Part shown: positions 14,721 through 21,814 of the stretch, piece after piece
How positions within the stretch are numbered: position 1 is the stretch's first letter
How the letters are laid out: each line of letters begins with the position of its first letter
Notes under the pieces: model-generated
What the model was told of the DNA's origin: nothing
Databases searched by the model: none
The model's input: only the letters and a program-made list of their open reading frames with translations
Program-made: the position numbers and the translations under genes
Origin: Acidobacteriota bacterium
GTDB lineage: Bacteria; Acidobacteriota; UBA890; WLXD01
NCBI GenBank assembly: GCA_029263295.1
Contig: JAJCXT010000065.1
Location: 1-33,999 of the forward strand
DNA: 33,999 bases
Direction: 5' to 3'

Positions 14721-14823
14721 CTGCGCTTCGAGTTCTCGGTTTGTCCGAAGAAGCGCGGAACCCGCGCACCCGCGAAAGCGGCTGTGCGCGTGTCGCCCGC
14801 CCCATTTTGAACTGGAACGATCC
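14721..14823 (+). promoter_or_regulatory. Structured 5' leader of the L21-L27 operon
   Basis: Two hairpins lie between the predicted transcription start and rplU. The first pairs GCGCTTC (14723-14729) with GAAGCGC (14750-14756). The second (14763-14790) pairs CGCGCAC with GTGCGCG, and inside it CCGC with GCGG capped by a GAAA tetraloop, leaving a two-base CT bulge. GNRA-capped, bulged stems in ribosomal protein leaders are often sites of autoregulation, and L21 leader RNAs are known in other bacteria. The structure is visible; the regulation is inferred. Confidence 0.45.
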
Positions 14824-15183
14824 ATGTACGCCGTAATCGAAACCGGTGGAAAGCAGTACCGCGTCACCGAGGGTGAAGTTGTGCGCGTGGAGAAGCTGGA
14901 CGACGAAGTCGGCAGCAAGGTCTCCATCGATGCAGCATTCGTCGCCACCGAAGACGCAGTCCACGTAGGCACGCCCCTTGTCAAAGGCGCCAAGGTCAAC
15001 GCTACCGTGGTCGATATCGACCGCGGCGCGAAGGTCATCGCCTTCAAGAAGAAACGTCGCAAGGGTTACAAGCGTCGCATCGGACACCGTCAGACATTCA
15101 CAGCGCTGAAGATCGACGAGATCGTCATGCCCAAGAAGCGCGCGGCCAAGAAGAAGGCCGAGACCGCGGAAGGCGAGGAATAG
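14824..15183 (+). CDS. rplU: Large ribosomal subunit protein bL21
   Basis: bL21 binds 23S rRNA in the 50S subunit. The 119-residue product begins [14 protein letters not shown], the family signature, which fixes the ATG at 14824 although the frame is open upstream to 14680. The C-terminal part has the expected [14 protein letters not shown] basic segment and TALKIDEI, then a short Lys/Ala/Glu extension ([14 protein letters not shown]) beyond the usual length of about 103. It opens the rplU-rpmA-obgE cluster, one of the most conserved bacterial gene orders, and ends four bases before rpmA. Confidence 0.97.
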   Translation: MYAVIETGGKQYRVTEGEVVRVEKLDDEVGSKVSIDAAFVATEDAVHVGTPLVKGAKVNATVVDIDRGAKVIAFKKKRRKGYKRRIGHRQTFTALKIDEIVMPKKRAAKKKAETAEGEE

Positions 15184-15187
15184 TCCA

Positions 15188-15445
15188 ATGGCACATAAGA
15201 AAGGTCAGGGCAGCAGCCGCAACGGTCGCGACAGCAACGCGCAGCGTCTCGGCGTGAAGCGTTTCGGTGGTGAGTTCGTCACCGGCGGTTCGATCATCGT
15301 GCGGCAGCGCGGCACGCCGATGAAGCCGGGCGAGAACGTCGGCCACGGCAAGGACAACACGCTCTTCGCCAAGATCGACGGATACGTTTCGTTTCGCGAT
15401 CGCGGCCACAAGGGCAAGTTCGTCTCGGTACTGCCTGAGGCGTAG
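15188..15445 (+). CDS. rpmA: Large ribosomal subunit protein bL27
   Basis: bL27 reaches into the peptidyl transferase centre and stabilises the P-site tRNA. The 85-residue product starts [16 protein letters not shown], the standard N terminus without the cleaved extension found in Firmicutes, and has the conserved [11 protein letters not shown] and RQRGT segments. The length matches the family. It is four bases downstream of rplU, so the two are translated from one message. Confidence 0.98.
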   Translation: MAHKKGQGSSRNGRDSNAQRLGVKRFGGEFVTGGSIIVRQRGTPMKPGENVGHGKDNTLFAKIDGYVSFRDRGHKGKFVSVLPEA

Positions 15446-15497
15446 GGCCTTTCCGGCCGAGTTGCCGGATTGCTGCTTGGCCCGTGAGCGCTGACTC

Positions 15498-16505
15498 ATG
15501 TTTCGCGACATCGTTCGAATCCGCGTTCAGTCCGGCGACGGCGGTCGCGGTGCTGTCTCTTTTCGGCGCGAGAAGTTCGTGCCGTTCGGCGGCCCCGATG
15601 GTGGCGACGGTGGCAACGGCGGGAGCGTCTGGATCATCTGTGATGATGGTCAGAATCACCTCGGCGATTTCCGCGACAACGAACTGTTCAAAGCCGAGCA
15701 CGGGACTCCAGGCACCGGCAACAAGTGCTACGGGCGCAACGGTGACGATTCCGAGATCAGGGTGCCGCCGGGGACCCTCGTGTTCGACGCCGAGAGCGAC
15801 GAAGAGATCGCGGATCTCGACGAACCCGGGCAACGTGTGAGGCTCGCGGCGGGAGGCAACGGCGGCCGGGGTAACGCGCGCTTCGCCACATCAAAGCGCC
15901 AGGCGCCTCGTTATTCCCAGCCTGGCCTTCCTGGTGTCTCACACTCGCTGCGGCTGGAGTTGAAGCTGATCGCGGCGATCGGACTGGTGGGTCGCCCAAA
16001 TGCTGGCAAGACGACGCTTCTCCGGACTCTCACCAGTTCCAAAGGCAAGGTCGCTCCGTACCCGTTCACGACGATCAGCCCTAATCTGGGCGTGCTCGAT
16101 CTTGGCGACCATGATCGCGCCGTGGTGGCCGACGTGCCGGGTCTGATCGAGGGCGCGCATCGGGGCGAAGGGCTTGGGTTGACGTTTCTGCGCCACATCG
16201 AGCGCACGCAGGCGCTCGTCGTGATGATCGACGCCGCGACGCTCGAAGGAGAGCCGATCGATCACTATCGAGAGGTGTGCCACGAACTCGAGGCCTACGA
16301 GCCCGAGTTGCTGGAGCGGCCGCGAATTCTGGTGGCTAACAAGATCGACCTCGAACCGAGCGCCGAGCGGCTCGCGGCGCTTCGCGCCGTGGCAGCGGAG
16401 GAAGGCATCGACTACGCGGAGGTTTCGGCGGCAGACGACCGTGGCCTGGACGTGGTCGTCGACTGGGTACGCGGCCAAAGCGCCGACGGCGCAGGGGTAT
16501 CCTAG
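15498..16505 (+). CDS. obgE: GTPase Obg/CgtA (50S ribosome assembly)
   Basis: Obg proteins are GTPases that bind 50S precursors and link ribosome assembly to stress. The 335-residue product has the glycine-rich Obg fold (1-158; GGPDGGDGGNGGSV, AAGGNGGRGN) and a G domain: P-loop GRPNAGKTT (165-173), DVPG (212-215) and NKID (281-284). The usual P-loop is GFPNAGKST; here it reads GRPNAGKTT, a conservative variant. The long C-terminal domain of some Obg proteins is absent. It follows rpmA by 52 bases. The stop lies in a perfect 10-base palindrome CCTAGCTAGG (16501-16510) that gives two TAG codons one base apart. Confidence 0.97.
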   Translation: MFRDIVRIRVQSGDGGRGAVSFRREKFVPFGGPDGGDGGNGGSVWIICDDGQNHLGDFRDNELFKAEHGTPGTGNKCYGRNGDDSEIRVPPGTLVFDAESDEEIADLDEPGQRVRLAAGGNGGRGNARFATSKRQAPRYSQPGLPGVSHSLRLELKLIAAIGLVGRPNAGKTTLLRTLTSSKGKVAPYPFTTISPNLGVLDLGDHDRAVVADVPGLIEGAHRGEGLGLTFLRHIERTQALVVMIDAATLEGEPIDHYREVCHELEAYEPELLERPRILVANKIDLEPSAERLAALRAVAAEEGIDYAEVSAADDRGLDVVVDWVRGQSADGAGVS

Positions 16506-16528
16506 CTAGGATGGGCTGTTTGATGAGA

Positions 16529-16544
16529 GTCCCCAGCGGGGGAC
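16529..16544 (+). other. Small hairpin between obgE and nadD
   Basis: GTCCCC (16529-16534) pairs with GGGGAC (16539-16544) around the loop AGCG, 15 bases before the nadD ribosome-binding site. No T-run follows. It may mark a processing or weak pausing site between the two halves of the operon. Confidence 0.35.
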
Positions 16545-16558
16545 AAGAGCAACCGACC

Positions 16559-16565
16559 AGGAGGT
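16559..16565 (+). promoter_or_regulatory. Strong ribosome-binding site fixing the TTG start of nadD
   Basis: AGGAGGT lies seven bases before the TTG at 16573. It decides the start, since no ATG at this place would give the KRIGVFGGTFDPPH N terminus. Confidence 0.7.
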
Positions 16566-16572
16566 CAGGCAG

Positions 16573-17253
16573 TTGGCAGCGAAGCGGATAGGGGTATTCG
16601 GCGGCACGTTCGATCCGCCTCACCTCGGGCATCTGCTGCTCGCGGAGACCATCCGTGAGCAGTTCAAGTTCGATGAAGTGCTGTTCGTGCCGTGCAATGA
16701 GCCGCCCCACAAGGACCGGGATGACCTGACGGCGGCAACGCACCGCTACGCGATGGTCGTGGCCGCGACGCTCCACAATCCGGCATTCACACCGGCGGCT
16801 GTCGAAGTGAACCGTCCCGGCAAGAGCTACAGCATCGACACCGTGCGAACGCTCGTCTCGGACTACGGTCCCGATACCGACCTCTACTTCGTAGCTGGCC
16901 TGGATTCGATGCTGCAGATCGATAGCTGGCACGAGCCGGAGGCGCTGCTCGATAGCTGCCATGTAGTCGTGGTCTCGCGTCCGGGCAACAGTTTCGAGAA
17001 GTTGCAGGGCGTTCTTCCCGAGCGGTTTCATGAGCGGATTGTCGATGCCAGTGGCGGCCAGGACATTGCCGGTGAAACGAATGGGCTGCGGATCTACCTG
17101 TCGGACGCGGTCTACCTGGCACTCTCTTCCACGGAGTTGCGCCAGCGGGTACGCGAGGGTCTGGGCATCCGCTATCGGGTGACCCCCGAAGTCGAGCGTT
17201 ACATCAAGTCGCACGAGCTCTATCAAGAACAGGCGACGGAGGGAGCTTCCTGA
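16573..17253 (+). CDS. nadD: Nicotinate-nucleotide adenylyltransferase
   Basis: NadD adenylates nicotinate mononucleotide to deamido-NAD in NAD synthesis. The 226-residue product has the nucleotidyltransferase signature GGTFDPPHLGH with the HxGH pair H17/H20, and the late SSTELRQR motif that closes on ATP (family form ISSTxIR). Its length is typical. The TTG start is supported by a strong AGGAGGT. Its TGA stop shares one base with the rsfS ATG, so translation is coupled. nadD-rsfS-rlmH is a recurrent order in many proteobacteria; here it follows obgE directly. Confidence 0.96.
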   Translation: MAAKRIGVFGGTFDPPHLGHLLLAETIREQFKFDEVLFVPCNEPPHKDRDDLTAATHRYAMVVAATLHNPAFTPAAVEVNRPGKSYSIDTVRTLVSDYGPDTDLYFVAGLDSMLQIDSWHEPEALLDSCHVVVVSRPGNSFEKLQGVLPERFHERIVDASGGQDIAGETNGLRIYLSDAVYLALSSTELRQRVREGLGIRYRVTPEVERYIKSHELYQEQATEGAS

Positions 17254-17651
17254 TGAGCGAAGTGAAGCCGCGCAGACGTAGCCTCGCGGCCGAATTGACG
17301 CCGGATGTTCGGGAAGTGCTCGAGATTCTCGACAAGGGCAAGGGCGAAGCCCTTGTCGTTCTGGACATGCGGGAAGTCTCAGGCTTCACAGACTTCATGG
17401 TGCTCTGCAGTGGTCGCAGCGAGCCACACGTGCGTGCGCTCGCTGACGCCGTGCAGAAGCAGCGACGCGATCAGGGTTCGAAGCCGGCGCACATCGAGGG
17501 CCGGGCCGAGGGTACCTGGATCCTGATGGACTATTTCGAGATCATCGTGCACGTCTTCACCAACCAGAACCGCGAGTTTTACCAGCTGGAGCGGCTCTGG
17601 CGGGACGCCCCGTTGCTCGAGTGGAAGGCTGAGGCGTCGCCCAGCGCGTGA
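17253..17651 (+). CDS. rsfS: Ribosomal silencing factor RsfS (Iojap)
   Basis: RsfS binds protein uL14 on the 50S subunit and blocks joining with 30S when nutrients run low. The 132-residue product contains the DUF143 core: ALVVLDMREVSGFTDFMVLC, the EGRAEGTWILMDYFEIIVHVF segment and the final REFYQLERLWRDAP. The N-terminal 20 residues are basic and variable. The start overlaps the nadD stop by one base and the end overlaps the rlmH GTG by four bases, so all three genes are translationally coupled. Confidence 0.96.
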   Translation: MSEVKPRRRSLAAELTPDVREVLEILDKGKGEALVVLDMREVSGFTDFMVLCSGRSEPHVRALADAVQKQRRDQGSKPAHIEGRAEGTWILMDYFEIIVHVFTNQNREFYQLERLWRDAPLLEWKAEASPSA

Positions 17652-18127
17652 CCGATCTCGCCTTCTGCTGGCCGGGGAAGACATCCGCCGCGTATGCGCG
17701 CGCCGGTATCGATGACTACGTTTCCCGCATCAAGCACTATCGCGATTGCCGAGTGGTGATCACGCCCGAGGAGCCGCGTGGCCGCCAGTACTCCGACAAG
17801 CACCGCGTCGAGCGTGAGGGGGACAACCTGCTCAAGCGAATCGCAGACCTCGATCCAGCCTGGATCTGTGCGCTCGACCCGGCCGGAAAGTCCGTCAACA
17901 CACGGGATTTCGCGGAGCTGCTGCGAAGCCAGCTGTATGAGAGTACGCGCACACCGGTGTTTGTCGTGGGCGGCCCAGATGGACTATCCTATGCGGTCCG
18001 CGAACGCGCGGACAGGCTCTTGAACATGTCCCCGTTTACACTGCCCCACGACATGGCCAGATTGGTCCTTGCCGAGCAAGTCTACCGAGCTTTGACGATA
18101 ATCCACGGTCATCCGTATGACCGCTAG
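17648..18127 (+). CDS. rlmH: 23S rRNA pseudouridine-1915 N3-methyltransferase RlmH
   Basis: RlmH is a small SPOUT-class methyltransferase that modifies pseudouridine 1915 in helix 69 of 23S rRNA, using S-adenosylmethionine. The product has 159 residues, as usual. The trefoil-knot region shows FVVGGPDGLS and the C-terminal TLPHDMARLVLAEQVYRAL followed by GHPYDR, the family hallmark. The GTG start overlaps the rsfS stop (GTGA), so no separate ribosome-binding site is needed. Confidence 0.96.
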   Translation: MTDLAFCWPGKTSAAYARAGIDDYVSRIKHYRDCRVVITPEEPRGRQYSDKHRVEREGDNLLKRIADLDPAWICALDPAGKSVNTRDFAELLRSQLYESTRTPVFVVGGPDGLSYAVRERADRLLNMSPFTLPHDMARLVLAEQVYRALTIIHGHPYDR

Positions 18128-18157
18128 AACTGACACACGAACGATAGCGAGAGAAGT

Positions 18158-18517
18158 ATGAGGGCGGCGCAGAGGAAGAAGTTGCAGGACGAACTGATCA
18201 GCCGCCGACGCGTGCTGGTCAACGCGCTCAAGAACGGCCAGGCAGAGAAGCGCCGCGGCGATGATGACGGTCCATTGGACCTGGCGGACACGGCCACTGA
18301 GCTTCGTAACCAGGAGTTCAGCTACAGCGTGTCGGAGAAGGAGCGCGCTGAATTGGCCGGAATCGACGAGGCGCTCGTGCGTATCGAAGAAGGCGTGTTC
18401 GGCGAATGTGAAGAGTGTGGCGAGAAAATTGGTGACGCGCGGCTGAAGGCCATTCCCTGGGCACCGTTGTGCATAGCGTGCCAAGAAGAGAAGGAAGAGC
18501 TGGAGAGTCGGAGCTAG
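18158..18517 (+). CDS. DksA/TraR-family zinc-finger protein
   Basis: A 119-residue DksA/TraR-type protein. Residues 1-80 form the helical coiled-coil part, and a Cys4 zinc finger follows with C84, C87, C105 and C108 (CEECGEKI ... PLCIAC). In DksA the coiled-coil tip carries two Asp that act on RNA polymerase; the tip here is near GDDDGPLDLAD (34-44), so Asp residues are present, but whether they match DksA function is not clear. It starts 30 bases after rlmH. DksA-type members modulate rRNA and stress transcription with ppGpp, which would suit the ribosome-biogenesis setting. Confidence 0.88.
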   Translation: MRAAQRKKLQDELISRRRVLVNALKNGQAEKRRGDDDGPLDLADTATELRNQEFSYSVSEKERAELAGIDEALVRIEEGVFGECEECGEKIGDARLKAIPWAPLCIACQEEKEELESRS

Positions 18518-18549
18518 CGGTCACGGGCCGCTAGAAGGGGTCGGCAGAT

Positions 18550-19896
18550 ATGACCGTTCCGCGACTACTGGGATTGGTGGCTGTGCTGCTGATCGTGGCG
18601 TCGGCAGTTGCTGTGTCGCAGCAGAACGGCGCCCCGACGACGCTCGCGGTTCCCGGCTTGCGCCCGATCACGGCGCCTCTGTGGGTGATCGTGTTTGCCG
18701 GCGCGTTGACCGGCGGCGTCTTGACCGCGGCATACTTCACGGCGCTGTCGTCGCGCGACGCGATGGCTCGATGGCGCCAGGAACGCCTCGACAGGCAAAC
18801 GGCACGCATCGATCGTCTGCACGCTGACGGCATTCGCGCTCTCCTGGGCGGCGAACTCGAGCGCGCCCGGGATCTATTCCTCAAGGTTACCGAACTCGCG
18901 CCGGAGCGCGGCGAAGCGTGGCTACTGGCCGGCGATGCCGCACGCGCGGAAGCTGACCCTGAGGCTGCCGCGGAGTTTCATCTGCGCGCCCAGGGACTCA
19001 TGCCGGACGAGCCACGCGTTCTCGAAGCCCTTTCGCGCGATGCCGAGAGCGGCGGCGACCTCGAGCGAGCGGGCCGCTATCAAGAACAGCTCATCGAACG
19101 TCACGGTGCGACTCCCGCGCGTCGAGAGCGGCAACGCGACCTGGCCATCGAGAGTCGCGACTGGCGCGTCGCCCTCAGCGCTGAACAGGATTGTGCTCGG
19201 GGCCGTAAGCGCAACGGAGTTGAAGAGCGGTTGCTGCGCGGCTTGCGTATCGAGGCCGCGGCCGCCGATGCAGCGGCTGGTGATGCAGAGGCTGCGCTGA
19301 TCGCTGCTCGACGCCTGGCCAATGAGTCGCCCGACTTCGAGCCTGCCTATGATGTCCTGGCGGACGTCCATCGTGCTGGCGGGAACGATGAGGCTGCGGC
19401 CGAGGTGCTTGCTGAGGGGTACGCGGCGACGGCATCGCTCGAGTTGTTGCAGCGCCTCGTAGCACTACGCCTCGAACTCGAACAGCCGGAGGCGGCCATC
19501 AGCGTGCTGCGCGACGCGTCTGGGCAACTCGAGTCCGACGCCGCGCTGGCCGCAAGGATCATGCTGGGCCGGCTCTACCATCGAGTGGGCCTTGTCGAGG
19601 AGGCGGACGAAGAGTTCGCTCGGGTTGCCGACCGGGTGAAGAGCTCGCCGGTTGTCGACTACTATCGCGCGCGCGCGGCGCAGCGTAGCGGCGACGCGGA
19701 AGCCGCCTACGAGGTTCTCCGGCAGTCGATTCGCGCCGCGGGTTACATGGACGTGAGGTACGCTTGTCAGAGTTGCGGTGAGGAACACGCGGACTACGCG
19801 CGGCGCTGCCACCGCTGCGGCGAATGGGCGACTCTGGAGATGGACATTTCGCGCGACGCCCGCGCTGCGGAACCGGTTCGCCGCCCGGTCATCTGA
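18550..19896 (+). CDS. lapB: LapB-like TPR/rubredoxin protein with LapA-like N terminus
   Basis: LapB (YciM) is an inner-membrane TPR protein that in E. coli brings LpxC to the FtsH protease and so sets LPS synthesis. This 448-residue product has TPR helices over about 90-395 and a C-terminal rubredoxin-like metal site with C406, C409, C420 and C423 (CQSC ... CHRC), as in LapB. Its N terminus is unusual: two hydrophobic segments (about 6-24 and 41-63) flank a QQNGAPTTLAVPG strand, the pattern of LapA (DUF1049), which is a separate gene beside lapB in E. coli. A fusion of the two seems likely. AAGGGG precedes the ATG. A generic TPR membrane protein is the alternative, but the rubredoxin end favours LapB. 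Confidence 0.83.
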   Translation: MTVPRLLGLVAVLLIVASAVAVSQQNGAPTTLAVPGLRPITAPLWVIVFAGALTGGVLTAAYFTALSSRDAMARWRQERLDRQTARIDRLHADGIRALLGGELERARDLFLKVTELAPERGEAWLLAGDAARAEADPEAAAEFHLRAQGLMPDEPRVLEALSRDAESGGDLERAGRYQEQLIERHGATPARRERQRDLAIESRDWRVALSAEQDCARGRKRNGVEERLLRGLRIEAAAADAAAGDAEAALIAARRLANESPDFEPAYDVLADVHRAGGNDEAAAEVLAEGYAATASLELLQRLVALRLELEQPEAAISVLRDASGQLESDAALAARIMLGRLYHRVGLVEEADEEFARVADRVKSSPVVDYYRARAAQRSGDAEAAYEVLRQSIRAAGYMDVRYACQSCGEEHADYARRCHRCGEWATLEMDISRDARAAEPVRRPVI

Positions 19897-19926
19897 AAAG
19901 CGGCAGGCGCGGCCATCTGTGGCTGC

Positions 19927-20646
19927 ATGGCGTATCCAACCAGGTTCCACCCTGCGGGCGTCGGGTACGGTTGGCTGACCCGTGCGCTCACGTACTTACT
20001 GCCTCTGCGGTGCCTCGCATGCCCGGATCTCACCCGTGGCAGCGATCTCAGCCCCCTGCTCTGCGTGCGATGTGCTCACGAATTGCACACGCTGCGAGGT
20101 TCCCGCTGGCAAGTCGACGGCACGCGGCTGGTAGCGGCGTTCAGCTACACTGGGGCCGCGCGGGTCCTTATCCGAGAGCTCAAGTTCCGCGGCGCTGTCG
20201 CCGCCGCGGTGCCGCTCGGCTCCGCGCTCGCCGCAGCGCTGTCGGTGCTACCGCCCGGGCCGACCGGGATCGTGCCGGTGCCGCTTCACTGGCGGCGCCG
20301 CTGGCATCGGGGGCACAACCAGAGCGTTACCCTGGCGCGTGTGGTGGCATCCTCTCGGCCCGGGTTCAGCGTGCTCGTGGCGCTGCGCAAGTCACGGGCG
20401 ACGCTACCGCAGGTGGGTCTCGACGGCGCTCGCCGGCGGCGCAACGTGCGAGACGCTTTCACCGTTCCCCGACGCTATCTGAGTCGCGTTCGTGATGCCC
20501 GACTCGTGGTCGTCGACGACGTGGCAACCACGCTGGCCACGCTGCGGTCGGCACGCGACGGTCTCCTCGCTGCCGGCGCGGCCGAGGTCACGCTGGCGGC
20601 GGTGGCGGTGGCAACAGAGCATCGGACCGCCACCACGGCCAGCTAG
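19927..20646 (+). CDS. comF: ComF-family phosphoribosyltransferase-like protein
   Basis: ComF (ComFC/GntX) proteins support DNA uptake in competent bacteria and are widespread in others. The 239-residue product has the N-terminal zinc-binding cysteines C29, C32, C46 and C49 (CLAC ... CVRC), the YTGAARVLIRELKFRG segment, PVPLHWRRRWHRGHNQS and the PRPP-loop strand VVVDDVATTLATL. The family loop usually reads DDVxTTGATL; here Leu replaces the Gly, which may weaken phosphoribosyl-substrate binding. It starts 30 bases after lapB, and its TAG lies three bases from the stop of the opposing crotonase gene. Confidence 0.92.
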   Translation: MAYPTRFHPAGVGYGWLTRALTYLLPLRCLACPDLTRGSDLSPLLCVRCAHELHTLRGSRWQVDGTRLVAAFSYTGAARVLIRELKFRGAVAAAVPLGSALAAALSVLPPGPTGIVPVPLHWRRRWHRGHNQSVTLARVVASSRPGFSVLVALRKSRATLPQVGLDGARRRRNVRDAFTVPRRYLSRVRDARLVVVDDVATTLATLRSARDGLLAAGAAEVTLAAVAVATEHRTATTAS

Positions 20647-20649
20647 GCG

Positions 20650-21396
20650 TCAGGAGCCGTCGGCGGTGAGCTTGGCCACGAGGTCGCGGCGCAGCGCGAT
20701 GGTCTGCTCGCTGAACCACGACTCGACGAAGCGAACGTCGAGCGGCGTGCGGGTGTGTTGCAGGCGTTCCGTAATCGGAGCCACCAGGCTGCCTTTCATG
20801 GCCGCGAACTCGCCAGGCGATCTACCGAGGTTCTTGGCCACCTCGACCGCTCGCTGAATCGCCGCGTCGGAGTCTGGCGCGATCTCGTCGAGCAAGCCAG
20901 CGTTCACGGCGTCGGCGGGCGAGTAGAGAGTGCCTCCCAGGATCACAGTACGGGCGTGCTCAGCCGACAGCTTGCCACGCAGGATCTCGGTCACCACGCC
21001 AGGCAACGTGAGGCCGATCGCTACCTCGTTCATCCCGATCTTGAAGGGTCCATCGACCCCGACCCTGTGGTCGCAGGCCATCGCGAGGACACAGCCGCCC
21101 GCGACGGCATGCCCGTTCACCGCGGCCACCAGAGGAAACCGCGTGGTCAACGTCAGCGTCATGAGGACGGAGAAACGCTCGACGAACTCCGCCATTTCCT
21201 CACGACTCAGCGCGTCGACCTCCACGAGATTCAATCCGGCGGAGAAGATCGAGCCGTCGCCGGTCAATACCGTGGGTATCTGCTCGCTCTTGAGTTCTCT
21301 TACCAGTGCTTCGACCACGCGCGGGCCGAGGGCATTGGCAGCGCCGAACTCCATACGAAGAATGCGGACGCCATCGGCGGTCTCGGAACGAATCAT
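20650..21396 (-). CDS. Enoyl-CoA hydratase/isomerase (crotonase) family protein
   Basis: A 248-residue crotonase-fold protein. The oxyanion-hole segments are FSAGLNL (51-57) and NGHAVAGGCVLAMACDHRVG (94-113). One catalytic-type glutamate is visible in GMNEVAIGL (E124). The second glutamate of classical enoyl-CoA hydratase is not evident: the matching helix reads AEHARTVILGG. It may therefore be an isomerase or another crotonase activity, and the acyl-CoA substrate cannot be told. It is the last gene of the long minus-strand run, 36 bases after the HIT gene, and no other fatty-acid gene is near. Confidence 0.88.
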   Translation of the reverse strand: MIRSETADGVRILRMEFGAANALGPRVVEALVRELKSEQIPTVLTGDGSIFSAGLNLVEVDALSREEMAEFVERFSVLMTLTLTTRFPLVAAVNGHAVAGGCVLAMACDHRVGVDGPFKIGMNEVAIGLTLPGVVTEILRGKLSAEHARTVILGGTLYSPADAVNAGLLDEIAPDSDAAIQRAVEVAKNLGRSPGEFAAMKGSLVAPITERLQHTRTPLDVRFVESWFSEQTIALRRDLVAKLTADGS

Positions 21397-21432
21397 CGGT
21401 GCCTCGCGTGTCCGGTCGGTCGGGCCTGCTAG

Positions 21433-21780
21433 CTAGCCCGGCGGCCAGGTCAGGCTGCGACCCCCAAGCAGGTGCAGGTGGATGTGAAAGACAGTCTGGC
21501 CGCCATCGGTGTTGCAGTTGAATACCGTCCGGTAGCCTCTGCTGTCGAGACCTCGCTCCCGGGCGATATCCCGTGCCATGCCTACCAGGTGCCCGACGAG
21601 CGCCTCGTCCGCGTCGGTCAGATCGTTCAACGTCGCGATGTGCCGGCGCGGAATTACGAGCACATGGAGCGGCGCCTGCGGATTGACGTCCTCGAACGCC
21701 AGCGCGGTGGGATCCTCGCGGACGATCGTCGCCGGGATTTCGCCAGCGGTGATCTTACAGAACAGGCAGTCGTCCGACAT
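21433..21780 (-). CDS. HIT-family (histidine triad) nucleotide hydrolase, HinT-like
   Basis: HinT-type proteins hydrolyse purine nucleoside phosphoramidates and aminoacyl adenylates. The 115-residue product starts MSDDCLFCKITAGEIP, with C5 and C8 in the zinc-site position of many HIT proteins, and has GGQTVFHIHLHLLGG with the triad H99, H101 and H103. The length and order fit HinT. The frame is open for 21 more codons upstream, but the GGAGGA site and the family N terminus fix the ATG at 21780. It is 35 bases from the murA stop and probably in the same transcript. Its TAG lies in the sequence TAGCTAGC, giving a second TAG one base later. Confidence 0.94.
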   Translation of the reverse strand: MSDDCLFCKITAGEIPATIVREDPTALAFEDVNPQAPLHVLVIPRRHIATLNDLTDADEALVGHLVGMARDIARERGLDSRGYRTVFNCNTDGGQTVFHIHLHLLGGRSLTWPPG

Positions 21781-21783
21781 TGC

Positions 21784-21789
21784 TCCTCC
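21784..21789 (-). promoter_or_regulatory. Ribosome-binding site deciding the HIT gene start
   Basis: GGAGGA (minus strand) ends three bases before the ATG at 21780; a second GGAGG copy follows slightly further upstream. The close spacing still favours this ATG over the one at 21843. Confidence 0.6.
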
Positions 21790-21814
21790 AAGCTCCTCCC
21801 CAAAGGCCCCGCAA

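Larger units (their letters stand above)
14486..14823. other. 338-base divergent intergenic region
   Basis: This is the only stretch over 300 bases without a protein gene. It separates the minus-strand HhH protease from plus-strand rplU. It holds a 13-base palindrome GGAAT-AAA-ATTCC (14571-14583), the 17-base palindrome at 14603-14619, the rplU promoter and the rplU leader. No convincing promoter for the protease was found, though the A/T-richer part at 14521-14590 is where it should lie. Short open frames here have no family signature. Confidence 0.6.
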
